From Paraburkholderia hospita (lineage in GTDB: Bacteria; Pseudomonadota; Gammaproteobacteria; Burkholderiales; Burkholderiaceae): a DNA stretch of 64,000 nt. The notes under the pieces were generated by a model. That model saw nothing but the letters and a program-made list of their open reading frames with translations, was not told where the DNA came from and made no database searches. Position numbers and translations under genes: made by a program. The stretch is taken from NCBI RefSeq assembly GCF_002902965.1, contig NZ_CP026106.1, positions 2,480,001-2,544,000 on the forward strand, written 5' to 3'. Below, piece after piece: positions 8,185 through 16,511 of this stretch (within the stretch, counting starts at the first letter, position 1; each line of letters starts with the position of its first letter).

Positions 8185-9540
8185 TCAACCCTGGCCGCGC
8201 GCTTCTTCATCGATGACCGAACGATGCCGCGTTTCCGGCATCAGCCAATACGTGACGAGCGAAACCGCGGCGCACGCGCTCACGTAGTAGAAGAACCAAG
8301 ACTCGTGGCCCGCATGCTTGAACTTAAGCGCGAGATATTCGGTCGTGCCGCCCATCACCGACGACACCACCGCAAACGGCAGGCCGACGCCGAGCGCGCG
8401 CAGCTTCGCCGGGAACAGTTCCGACTTCACGAGCCAATGGATCGACGAGAAGCCGCTCAGGATGGCGAGCGCCGCGAGGTTCAGCGCGAAGGCGGCCCAC
8501 ACGCTGTGCGTGCTGCCGAGCGCGTGCATCAGCGGCACCGTGCAGAACGTGCCGCCGATGCCGAAGATCAGCATGACGGGCCGCCGCCCGACCACATCCG
8601 ACAGCAGTCCGTAGAGCGGCTGGAAGCACATGTAGATCACGAGCGCGACGGTCGCGATCAGCGTCGCGGTATCGCGGCTGAAGCCCGTCGTGTTGACCAT
8701 GTACTTCTGCAGATAGATCGTGAACGTATAGAACGCAACCGTGCCGCCGATGCTGATGCCGATCGTCCATAGCGTTTGCATGCGATGCCGGACGAGCAGC
8801 GCAAGCAGGCTGCCGCGCTCCGACTCGCGTGACGCCTGGCCGGCGGCGAGCGTATCGGCGCGCTCGAACGCGTCCGTCTCCGCGATGCCGCGCCTCAGAT
8901 ACAGCGCGAACACGGCGAGCGCGCCGCCGATCGCGAACGGTATGCGCCAGCCCCATTCTTCGAGCTGCGTCGGCGTCAGCGCGAAGCGCTGCAACACGAG
9001 CATCAGCGCGAGTGCAACGAGCTGTCCCATCACCACCGTCACCTGCACGAAGCCGACGAAGAAGCCGCGCCGTCCCGTCGGCGCCATTTCGCTCAGGTAC
9101 GTGGCGCTCGTGCCCGCCTCGCCGCCCATGCTGAAGCCTTGCAGCAGACGCGCGCAGACGAGCACTGCTGGCGCCGCGACGCCGATCGTCGCGTAAGTCG
9201 GCGTGAGCGCGATGATCAGCGAGCCGACGCTCATCATCGCCACCGACAAGCTCAACGCGACGCGCCGTCCGTGGCGATCCGCGAGCGCGCCGATCGCCCA
9301 GCTGCCGAGCGGTCTCACCACATAACCGATCGCGGCGACGGCAGCCGCGTTCAGCAGTTGCGCCGTCTGATTGCCGCCGGGGAAAAAGGCCTTGCTGAAA
9401 TAGATCGAGAAGATCGAATACGCGAGAAAGTCATACCACTCGATCACATTGCCCGCGCTGCCGCCGATGATCGAGCGCAACCGCTCGCGCCGCGCGGCGG
9501 GGGAAGCCTGAAGCGTCAGATCATGCGGCGTTGCGGCCAT
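8185..9540 (-). CDS. MFS transporter, metabolite:H+ symporter (MHS) type
   Basis: A 451-residue twelve-helix permease. The start IIGGSAGNVIEWYDFLAYS is the MHS hallmark also found in KgtP, ProP and ShiA. The first-loop signature GALADRHGRRVALSLSV and the helix-5 region QGFSMGGEAGTSATYLSEMA are present, and the second half repeats the loop as GLLSDVVGRRPVM. ATG 9540 has AGGAG before it. It lies 92 bases downstream of the MmgE/PrpD gene in the same direction and so probably imports the organic acid that the enzyme handles. Which acid is unknown. Confidence 0.9.
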   Translation of the reverse strand: MAATPHDLTLQASPAARRERLRSIIGGSAGNVIEWYDFLAYSIFSIYFSKAFFPGGNQTAQLLNAAAVAAIGYVVRPLGSWAIGALADRHGRRVALSLSVAMMSVGSLIIALTPTYATIGVAAPAVLVCARLLQGFSMGGEAGTSATYLSEMAPTGRRGFFVGFVQVTVVMGQLVALALMLVLQRFALTPTQLEEWGWRIPFAIGGALAVFALYLRRGIAETDAFERADTLAAGQASRESERGSLLALLVRHRMQTLWTIGISIGGTVAFYTFTIYLQKYMVNTTGFSRDTATLIATVALVIYMCFQPLYGLLSDVVGRRPVMLIFGIGGTFCTVPLMHALGSTHSVWAAFALNLAALAILSGFSSIHWLVKSELFPAKLRALGVGLPFAVVSSVMGGTTEYLALKFKHAGHESWFFYYVSACAAVSLVTYWLMPETRHRSVIDEEARGQG

Positions 9541-9632
9541 CCTGTGTCTCCTTGCGGCTATCGGGCCGCTTCGCTTTGTGCTTGCTGCGGTGCTGCTCGC
9601 GTAGTGCCTGCGGTACTGCGTGCGCCCTGGCG

Positions 9633-11048
9633 CTAGCCTCGCGTCGAGAGCAGGCGCACGAGTTCTGCCGCGTCCGTCTTGCTCTCGGCGTGCATGATCC
9701 ACTCGACGATGCGTTCGATCTGCTCACTGTCGACACGATGCCCGGCAAGCTTCGTCATCTTGTCGATGATTTCCGCTTCGCTCGCGAATGCATGCTCGCT
9801 GCCGCGTTGCGACTCGACAGTTTCTTCGAGCCGCGTGCCGTCGCGCAGCATCGCCTCGACGCGCACGGTGTGACGCGCGCCGCGGCCGCGTGCGGTGATG
9901 GCCGGGTCTTCGAGCACCTGCACGCGGTTCGCCAGCGCCATGCGCTGCGGGTCCGCCACCTTCGCTTCGCTGAACTGGTCGACGAACACATCGCCTTCGA
10001 GCAACAGCGTCGCGACGCAGTACGGCAGGTTGAGTTGCGCGGACGTCAGGCCCTGCGGCACATACGGCCAGCCGACATGATCGACCGTCACGCGCGAGCC
10101 GTGCACGACGATGCACTCGACGTCGTCCGCGCCGAACGGATGGCGCGCCTGCATGGCGCGGATCGCGTCGAGCGTCGTGTGGTTGCTGCCGACGCACGAG
10201 TAGAACTTCAGCGCAATGTTCATCGTCTCGAAGCGCTCGCCGAGTCCGTCGATCAGTTGCGTCAGGTCGTAGCGGTCTGTCGAGCGCGAGAACGTGCTGC
10301 AAAAACCGCCGTACGTGTTCTCGAACACATCGACGATGCCGGTGAAGCCGTTCTGCGCCAGCAGCGCGCCGTACAGCCCGCTTTGCGCGGCGCGCCCGGC
10401 ATGCATGCGCTTGACCATCGCGCCGAATTGCGCGGCCATCAGGCCCGCCGACTGCGTGCCACCGATACCGAGCGCATGCACAGTCTGCGCGGTGTCGAGG
10501 CGCAGCGCCGCCGCCGCGCCCGCCGCCGCGGAAAACACGCCGACCGTCGCGCCCGAATGCCAGCCCTGCGCAATATGTTCAGGGCCCATGCACATGCCGA
10601 CGCGCGGCCCCACTTCATAACCGGCCACACAGGCGCGCAGAAAATCGCGGCCGCTCATGCGCGCATCGGCGGGCAGCGTCTCGGCGACGGCGAGCACGGC
10701 GGGCAACGTGACGGCACCGACATGCAGCACGCCTGCGCGATGCACGTCGTCGAGTTCGAAGCTCTGGATCAGCGTGCCGTTCACGAGCGCGGCGTGCGGC
10801 GCGGACAGCTTCATCGGCGTGCCCCATACGGTGCACCCCGGGGTCGTGTCGACGCGCGCGAGCGTTTCGGCGAGGATGCGGCTCCATTCGAGCGCCGAGC
10901 CGAACAACGCGCAGCCGATGGAGTCGAGCAGCAACAACTTGATGCGCGCGATCACTTCGTGAGGAATCGCGTCGTAACGCAATTGCGCGACGAATGCCGC
11001 TACGCCGCCGGTGTAGGGGTTTGTGCCGATGTCGTGGTGCTGGTTCAT
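9633..11048 (-). CDS. MmgE/PrpD family protein
   Basis: The 471-residue product has the MmgE/PrpD layout: an all-helical N-terminal domain (LLLDSIGCALFG, then LVNGTLIQSFELDDVHRAGVLHVGA with the conserved Asp and His) and a smaller C-terminal domain. Further motifs are ARMSGRDFLRACVAGYEVGPRVG, WHSGATVGVFSAAAGAA, KFYSCVGSNHTTLDAI and AQLNLPYCVATLLLEGDV. Members include 2-methylcitrate dehydratase and cis-aconitate decarboxylase. This one stands outside any prp cluster and is paired with an MHS transporter, so its substrate is probably another polycarboxylic or hydroxy acid. The divergent LysR gene is the likely regulator. Confidence 0.87.
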   Translation of the reverse strand: MNQHHDIGTNPYTGGVAAFVAQLRYDAIPHEVIARIKLLLLDSIGCALFGSALEWSRILAETLARVDTTPGCTVWGTPMKLSAPHAALVNGTLIQSFELDDVHRAGVLHVGAVTLPAVLAVAETLPADARMSGRDFLRACVAGYEVGPRVGMCMGPEHIAQGWHSGATVGVFSAAAGAAAALRLDTAQTVHALGIGGTQSAGLMAAQFGAMVKRMHAGRAAQSGLYGALLAQNGFTGIVDVFENTYGGFCSTFSRSTDRYDLTQLIDGLGERFETMNIALKFYSCVGSNHTTLDAIRAMQARHPFGADDVECIVVHGSRVTVDHVGWPYVPQGLTSAQLNLPYCVATLLLEGDVFVDQFSEAKVADPQRMALANRVQVLEDPAITARGRGARHTVRVEAMLRDGTRLEETVESQRGSEHAFASEAEIIDKMTKLAGHRVDSEQIERIVEWIMHAESKTDAAELVRLLSTRG

Positions 11049-11128
11049 CGCGTGTCGGGCGCACTGGCGCGAAGTGGAAATTTGATGACCAGTATCCGCA
11101 CGCGACGGGCGTTTGTGAATTGCACGCG

Positions 11129-11151
11129 GTGTGATTATTATTGCGTCACAC
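11129..11151. promoter_or_regulatory. LysR-type operator candidate
   Basis: GTGTGA (11129-11134) and TCACAC (11146-11151) are perfect 6-base arms with an 11-base spacer, the T-N11-A geometry of LysR sites. They sit between the divergent MmgE/PrpD and LysR starts, 43 bases before the LysR ATG. Confidence 0.55.
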
Positions 11152-11194
11152 GCAAGAGTGGGCAGTCCGCGAAATCGCCTGTACATGAGGGCTC

Positions 11195-12121
11195 ATGAAC
11201 CGCTTTCCCGGCGTCGATCTCGACGCGCTTCGCGCTTTTGTTGCCGTTGCATCGCACGCGTCGTTCAACGATGCCGCCATCGAACTGAGCCTGTCCGCGT
11301 CCGCTTTGACACGCCGTATCAAGCGGCTCGAAGAAGCACTCGACCTGATGCTGTTCGAGCGCACGACGCGCACGGTCGCGCTCACCGCGTCGGGCGAATT
11401 GCTGCTGCCGCGCGCGCAAAGTGTGCTGCGCGAACTCGATGCGTCGCTGCAGCTCGTCACGCAAGCGACGCGCATCCGCACGGGTCAGTTGACCATCGCG
11501 TGCATTCCCACCGTTGCGAAGTTTTTGTTGCCGAAGATCGTCGGCAGCTATCACCGGCGGCGGCCCGAGGTGCGGCTGCGACTGCTCGAAACCGATCTTG
11601 CGACGGTCGCGCGGCGTGTCGCCGACGGCGACGCGGAGTTCGGCATCGCGTTTCTCGTCAACGAAACGCCGGAGCTCGCCATCGACGAACTGCTGGTGGA
11701 CCCGTACGTGCTCGCCTGCCCCGCCGATCATCCGCTCGCGAAGAGCGAGCATGTTGCGTGGCGCGAGCTGCGCCCGTGGCCGCTGATCGTGTCGGGCACG
11801 ACGAGCGGCAACCGGCGCATGCTCGATGCCGCGTTGCGCGACATCGACTGGCGTCCGGACCGGCTGATCGAAATTGAACATCTGACGACGTCGCTCGGAC
11901 TCGTCGAAGCGGGGCTCGGTATCTCGATCATTCCGCGCTGCGCGGCGCCGCGCGACACGCAATCGCGAATCGCCATTCGTCCGCTTGTCGAGCCGACGGT
12001 TGCGCGCACAATCGGTTTGATCCGGCGACGCGATGCAGTGCTGTCGGCAGTCGCGCGGGACTTTCGTCTCGCGCTGCGCAGAATGGCGCCGCTCGATCCT
12101 TCGATGATGCAGCCGGAGTGA
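11195..12121 (+). CDS. LysR family transcriptional regulator
   Basis: A 308-residue LysR protein. The HTH occupies roughly residues 8-66 (LDALRAFVAVASHASFNDAAIEL, with LSASALTRRIKRLEEAL) and the effector domain begins near residue 95 (GQLTIACIPTVAKFLLPKIV). Pocket and dimer segments such as VSGTTSGNRRM and GLVEAGLGISIIPRC are typical. It is divergent from the MmgE/PrpD and MHS genes, with an operator candidate between, so it most likely activates them in response to their substrate. Confidence 0.9.
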   Translation: MNRFPGVDLDALRAFVAVASHASFNDAAIELSLSASALTRRIKRLEEALDLMLFERTTRTVALTASGELLLPRAQSVLRELDASLQLVTQATRIRTGQLTIACIPTVAKFLLPKIVGSYHRRRPEVRLRLLETDLATVARRVADGDAEFGIAFLVNETPELAIDELLVDPYVLACPADHPLAKSEHVAWRELRPWPLIVSGTTSGNRRMLDAALRDIDWRPDRLIEIEHLTTSLGLVEAGLGISIIPRCAAPRDTQSRIAIRPLVEPTVARTIGLIRRRDAVLSAVARDFRLALRRMAPLDPSMMQPE

Positions 12122-12149
12122 TGAAAGACAGGTGTGTGCCGTACCGACG

Positions 12150-12854
12150 TTATTTACTCAATTTGCGGTACAGATGGTTGGCACGTGACAGGTGCGCGTG
12201 CATGGCTTCGGCAGCCGCATCGCCGTCATGCGTCGCAATGGCGTCGACGATGCGCTGATGCTCCGCCAAGGTCAGTTCTTCCGCGCCGGGCGCACGCACG
12301 AGCGGCCGGTAGTATTCGCCCGCCCAGCGGAACAGCGACTCGACGATCGACGGGAAAATCGGATTGCCGCTGATCCTCGCGATCTCACGGTGAAACGCCA
12401 TGTCGCGCTCGATGAACTCTTCGAGATTGACCATCGAAGCCCGATGTTGCGCGACGCTCAATTGCAGTCGCGCCACGTCCTCTTCGGTCGCGCGCTCGGC
12501 GGCCATGCGCGCCGTGCCCGTTTCGAGAAAGAGGCGCGCGTGCTTGAGATGCTCGAGCATCTCCGGGTCAGTGCGCAGCAAATGCATCGCGCCGCTTGCG
12601 ATCTGGCCGATCAGCCGGTCGGCCGTCGGCACGACGACGCGCGCGCGCTCGCCATGTACGATCTCGACGATGCCCGAGCGTTCGAGCGTCTGCAGCGCCT
12701 CGCGCACGGCAGGCCGCCCGACGCCATAGATTTCCATCAGTTCCCGCTCTGACGGCAGCTGCGCGCCGGGCGCGATTTCGCCCGAGCGGATACGCTCCAT
12801 CAGACGGTCCACCACTTCCTGGTACAGCTTCCGACGCGGGATGATCTCGCCCAT
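12150..12854 (-). CDS. FadR-type GntR regulator (NanR-like), probable repressor of the apionate genes
   Basis: A 234-residue GntR-family protein. The winged helix covers about residues 8-75 (RLMERIRSGEIAPGAQLPSERELM, then VGRPAVREALQTLERSGIV). The FCD effector domain follows, with metal/effector candidates in RDMAFHREIARISGN and LAEHQRIVDAIATHDGDAAAEAM ending in HLSRANHLYRKL. It lies at the 3' side of the oia genes in the same direction. The 20-bp element 22 bases before its ATG is repeated before the MFS gene that heads the cluster. This points to control of both promoters by this protein, with apionate or a pathway intermediate as inducer (inference). Confidence 0.88.
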   Translation of the reverse strand: MGEIIPRRKLYQEVVDRLMERIRSGEIAPGAQLPSERELMEIYGVGRPAVREALQTLERSGIVEIVHGERARVVVPTADRLIGQIASGAMHLLRTDPEMLEHLKHARLFLETGTARMAAERATEEDVARLQLSVAQHRASMVNLEEFIERDMAFHREIARISGNPIFPSIVESLFRWAGEYYRPLVRAPGAEELTLAEHQRIVDAIATHDGDAAAEAMHAHLSRANHLYRKLSK

Positions 12855-12875
12855 TACATTTCAGCGACAAGCTTC

Positions 12876-12895
12876 TGGTGTAATGACAATACCAT
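12876..12895. promoter_or_regulatory. Operator candidate, copy 1 (before the GntR gene)
   Basis: TGGTGTAATGACAATACCAT has TGGT and ACCA arms 11 bases apart. It matches 15 of 20 positions of the element at 17954-17973 before the MFS gene, in the same orientation relative to its gene. The inverted TGGT...ACCA form suits a FadR/GntR dimer. Confidence 0.65.
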
Positions 12896-12950
12896 ACACC
12901 GATCGATTCTTGCGAGGAACCGCTCGCTGTATCAACTCACCGCAATGTGC

Positions 12951-14333
12951 TCACTCCACGTCGCGGCCCTCTTTGACCAATCCGAAGAACGACGCGCCGC
13001 CGATCTGCCCGCCCTTCAGCACGATCTCCAGCCCATCGCGCTGCGCCGACTTCGACCACGCGCGGCACAACGGCGCGCCCGGCGCGAGACCCGCTGCAAC
13101 ACTCAGCGCATCGATACCCAGCGTGCTCGCGACTTCGCCTGAACTGTCGCCGCCCGCGACGACCACACGCGACAGCGGCACGCGCTCCAGCAAGCATCGC
13201 ATCACTTCCGCCAGCGCGCCGCCGACGTTGCGCGCGGCTTGCTGACGCGTCAGGCCCGCATCGCGTGCGATCGCGTCGAAGCCGATCACGTCGGGATCGT
13301 CGGGACCTTCCGCACTGTGCACGATGCTGCTCACGCCGCGGCGAAGCGCATCGGCAGCGGCGCCGACCGCGCGCTCGATCTCCGCGCCGCCCGATTGCGA
13401 ACCGAGCGCGCGGCGCAGATCGAGCCGTTCGACATGAAACCCATGCGCCCGCGCCCATGCGATCTGCGCCGCCGTGACGGGCGAGCAGCTGCCGCTCACG
13501 GCGGCGATCGTCTCGACAGGTCGGGCGACAGGCAGCGAAGGCGTCGCGGGCAACCAGCCGCGCGAGCGCCAGTATGCGGCCAGCGCGTATTGCAGCCCGG
13601 ACGACGACGCGCTGAACACGCCCTCGCCGCGCCGTTCCCACACGAGGCGCCCCGCTTCGATGAGCGTTTCTTCATCGAGTACGTCGATCAGTACAACGGG
13701 TTTGTCGTCCGCACTGAGCGCATCGGCGCGCGCCGTGCCCGAGCCGTCGCGCAATTGCAGCATGTCGATCAGCTCAATCCGACGCGACGTCTGCCGCCCC
13801 AGATGCACGCGCAGATCCGCTTCGTCCATTGGCGTAACGGGATGACGCGACATCGTCGGATGACGGTCGAGCCGATAGCCCGTACCGTTCACGGCGGCAA
13901 ACAGATTGCCGAACATCTGATAACGCTTCAGCCGCGGCGCGCCGATCACCATCGGCGACCAGCGCGCGCGCGTCACGTTCACGCCGATGTCGATGGCCGC
14001 TCCGATCGAACCGACGTCCGGCGACGAGTCGAACGTCGAGCACACCTTGTATTGCAGGATAGGCGCGCCGAACGCCGCGAGACTCGCGAACGCGGCTGGC
14101 AACTCGTCGCGCATCCATGCAGGATCACGCCCGCGGGACGAACCCGCCAGCCCGACGCAACGGATCTCGGGAAAGCGCGCGAGCAGGTCGGGCGTCGGCG
14201 TGTCGAGACACAGCACCGTCGGCACGCCCGCTGCCGTCATCGCCTCCATCGCATCCGTCGAGCCGGTAAAGTCGTCACCGTAATAGGCGAGCAGCGGCCC
14301 CGCCGGAAATGCCGTTTGCGCGGAATCGTGCAT
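12951..14333 (-). CDS. oiaK: 3-oxo-isoapionate kinase (four-carbon acid sugar kinase family)
   Basis: The 460-residue protein belongs to the DUF1537/four-carbon acid sugar kinase family. The N-terminal substrate domain begins LLAYYGDDFTGSTDAMEAM (substrate Asp pair), with YKVCSTFDSSPDVGSIGAAI further on. The C-terminal nucleotide domain carries VVAGGDSSGEVA and LKGGQIGGASFFG. Beside a RuBisCO-like protein and an ApnO homologue, the specific role is phosphorylation of 3-oxo-isoapionate to its 4-phosphate, as known for OiaK of D-apionate pathways. It starts 8 bases after oiaX ends. ATG 14333 fits the family start; the upstream extension to 14429 does not. Family certainty is high, and the substrate assignment rests mainly on context. 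Confidence 0.85.
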   Translation of the reverse strand: MHDSAQTAFPAGPLLAYYGDDFTGSTDAMEAMTAAGVPTVLCLDTPTPDLLARFPEIRCVGLAGSSRGRDPAWMRDELPAAFASLAAFGAPILQYKVCSTFDSSPDVGSIGAAIDIGVNVTRARWSPMVIGAPRLKRYQMFGNLFAAVNGTGYRLDRHPTMSRHPVTPMDEADLRVHLGRQTSRRIELIDMLQLRDGSGTARADALSADDKPVVLIDVLDEETLIEAGRLVWERRGEGVFSASSSGLQYALAAYWRSRGWLPATPSLPVARPVETIAAVSGSCSPVTAAQIAWARAHGFHVERLDLRRALGSQSGGAEIERAVGAAADALRRGVSSIVHSAEGPDDPDVIGFDAIARDAGLTRQQAARNVGGALAEVMRCLLERVPLSRVVVAGGDSSGEVASTLGIDALSVAAGLAPGAPLCRAWSKSAQRDGLEIVLKGGQIGGASFFGLVKEGRDVE

Positions 14334-14341
14334 ACGCGTGC

Positions 14342-15586
14342 TCACTTCCAGAAACCAAGCGCCGCGCGCAGCGCCGGATTGCGCTCCGCGTGCTTCTCCA
14401 GCGGCACACCCTCGATGGCCGCAACCCATGCTTCGCGCAGCGCTTCGACACCTGCCGCGACGCCCTGCGGATGGCCGAAGATGCCGCCGCCCGCCGTGTG
14501 GATCAGATCGGCGCGGCCGAGCGCGGCATACGTATCGGCGGCCTGCAAGCCCGTCTGCCCCGAACTGAAGACGGGCATCGCCGTCATCGGCGCGTCGGGC
14601 ATGACGGGCGCGAGCACCGCGCGCGCCGCCGCGATGACGCTTTCATCGGACTCGCTGAACTTGTTGCGCAAGCCGTTCACGTGCAGATGATCCGCGCCCG
14701 CGAGCCGCCAGATCATCTGCCACGGCGCGTAATCCCAGCCGAGTTCAGGACTGCGCGACATATAACCCCAGCCTGCACGATGCGCATGAATGGGCACTTG
14801 CGCGTGCTTGCGCAATTCGTGCAGGCCGACCAGTCCAATTGAATTGAGCACCGCCATCACGCAGGTTCCGCCTTGCGCCAGCACGAGATCGTGACGCCGG
14901 CGCATCTGGTCGAGATCGCCCGTCACGTTGAACGCGACCATCGCTTTCTTGCCGGTGCGATCGGCGTGTTCGTTGACCACGCGCATCACCGCCTTCACGC
15001 GTTCGTCGAACGGGCAATGCGAACCGTCGGCTTGCAGTTCGTCGTCCTTGATGAAGTCAATGCCGCCTTCCACCAGCTCGCGCACCTGCTGCGCGGTCTC
15101 CTCCGGCGACAGCCCGACGCTCGGCTTGATGATCGTGCCGATCAGCGGACCATGCGTGACGCCGCTCAGCTTGCGCGTGCCGTCGATACCGAACGCCGGG
15201 CCAGGATACGCCGCCGCGAACGACGCCGGCAGCTTCAGGCCCGTGAGCCGCAAGCCCGACACCTGGCGCAGTTCGAACAGATTGCCCGCGATGGTCGACA
15301 TCAGATTCGGCAGCGACGCACCGAAGTTCTCGATCGGCCACGACAGTTCGAGCGTGCAGCGCGTGTACACCTCCGATTTCATGCCGCCCGGCAGGCTCGG
15401 CGTGTCGACGGTTTCGAGCATCTCCAGTCGCTCGACACGCGCGCCGGAACGCGCCTTGAGTTCGGGCGTCTCGCCGGGCAGCGCGACGAAGGTGCCGCTC
15501 GACTGTTCGCCGGCGATGACATCGGCGGCATGGCGCGGATCGTCGCCCGTTTCGAGCCAGTAAGTAGCGTGAATGCGTTCGCTCAC
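14342..15586 (-). CDS. oiaX: RuBisCO-like protein, 3-oxo-isoapionate-4-phosphate decarboxylase
   Basis: The 414-residue product is a form IV RuBisCO-like protein. It keeps the active-site Lys in GTIIKPSVGL (Lys154), the carbamylated Lys and metal ligands in GIDFIKDDELQ (Lys180, Asp182, Glu183), and the His loop IHAHRAGWGYMSRSPELGW. The region of RuBisCO loop 6 reads HVNGLRNKFSESD instead of the GKxEG of true RuBisCO, so CO2 fixation is not expected. OiaX enzymes decarboxylate 3-oxo-isoapionate 4-phosphate to L-erythrulose 1-phosphate. The flanking oiaK and apnO support this role over the methionine-salvage or isomerase roles of other RuBisCO-like proteins. Confidence 0.87.
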   Translation of the reverse strand: MSERIHATYWLETGDDPRHAADVIAGEQSSGTFVALPGETPELKARSGARVERLEMLETVDTPSLPGGMKSEVYTRCTLELSWPIENFGASLPNLMSTIAGNLFELRQVSGLRLTGLKLPASFAAAYPGPAFGIDGTRKLSGVTHGPLIGTIIKPSVGLSPEETAQQVRELVEGGIDFIKDDELQADGSHCPFDERVKAVMRVVNEHADRTGKKAMVAFNVTGDLDQMRRRHDLVLAQGGTCVMAVLNSIGLVGLHELRKHAQVPIHAHRAGWGYMSRSPELGWDYAPWQMIWRLAGADHLHVNGLRNKFSESDESVIAAARAVLAPVMPDAPMTAMPVFSSGQTGLQAADTYAALGRADLIHTAGGGIFGHPQGVAAGVEALREAWVAAIEGVPLEKHAERNPALRAALGFWK

Positions 15587-15632
15587 GATGCAGTCCTGTT
15601 GGAAGTCAAAAGAAGACAGCGCTCAACGCGGA

Positions 15633-16463
15633 TCACGTAATGCGGCGGATGCTGTCCGCAATCTCCGCACGATCGAACACGCCCTTCCAGTCGTCGCGCA
15701 TCAGGCGCGGCTTGCCGAACTCGATTGCCTTGTTGCACGCATCGGAGAACGCGCCCGGGATCTCGTTGAAAATCACCGCGCTCAGAATGTTCATGTGGCC
15801 GAGCAGGAAATCGCGCGCGGCCTGTTCGGGCACGCCGCGTTTCACTGTTTCGTCCATCGCTTCGCGCATCACGTAAAGCAGCGTCGCGCAGATCGTCTCG
15901 GACAGGCCCGGTTCCAGCAGCGCCATCTGGTCGACGGTCAGACGGTATGAACGCAGGATCGGCTGATAGATTGTCTTCGCGACGTCTTCGCCGAGATCGA
16001 ACGCGGACTCGGGGCCCTGCATCAGCGCGCTCGTGATCGACTGCTTCGCATACGCGCCGCCGAAGAAATCGCGGCGCGCTTTCGGATCGTCATCGTTGTT
16101 GAAGATGATGGGATGACACGGATGCGCGACGAAGTAAGTCAGATCGGGCCTGTCAGGCAGATGGCCGGCGAACGGCGCGGCGGCATCGAGCGTCATCACC
16201 ATCGTGCCCGCGGGCAGCTTCGGTGCAATCTCGTGGCTGAGCTTGCCGATCAGCGTATCGGGCACGGCGAGGATCACGACCTGCGCGCCGTCGAGCGCGG
16301 CATCGACGGATACGCAATCCACGTTCAGTTCATCCTTCAGGCGCTTGCGGCCCGCTTCGCTCACTTCGATGTGCGCGACGCGATAGTCCGACTTCAGCAG
16401 GTTGCTCGAAAGACGGAAGCCCATCTTTCCGCCAGCGCCGAACAGTGCAATTTTCTCTTTCAT
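15633..16463 (-). CDS. apnO: D-apionate oxidoisomerase
   Basis: A 276-residue NAD-binding protein with the Rossmann motif GAGGKMGFRLSSNL at residues 9-22. A 6-phosphogluconate-dehydrogenase-like helical C-terminal domain follows (YRLTVDQMALLEPGLSETICATL, then GVPEQAARDFLLGHMNIL). The conserved FVAHPCHPIIFNND lies between them. Enzymes of this layout linked to OiaK and OiaX are ApnO, which oxidise and isomerise D-apionate to 3-oxo-isoapionate. It lies 46 bases upstream of oiaX and 48 bases downstream of the MFS gene, all in one direction. The ribosome binding site GGAGAGAGG precedes the ATG. Confidence 0.85.
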   Translation of the reverse strand: MKEKIALFGAGGKMGFRLSSNLLKSDYRVAHIEVSEAGRKRLKDELNVDCVSVDAALDGAQVVILAVPDTLIGKLSHEIAPKLPAGTMVMTLDAAAPFAGHLPDRPDLTYFVAHPCHPIIFNNDDDPKARRDFFGGAYAKQSITSALMQGPESAFDLGEDVAKTIYQPILRSYRLTVDQMALLEPGLSETICATLLYVMREAMDETVKRGVPEQAARDFLLGHMNILSAVIFNEIPGAFSDACNKAIEFGKPRLMRDDWKGVFDRAEIADSIRRIT

Positions 16464-16511
16464 CGTCCTCTCTCCTTGCAGGGGTACGTCATGTTCATGA
16501 ATATCGGTTGA

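Noticed and set aside
9531..11198. 555-residue frame on the plus strand
   Set aside because: It is antisense to the MmgE/PrpD gene, with basic, low-complexity composition and no domain.
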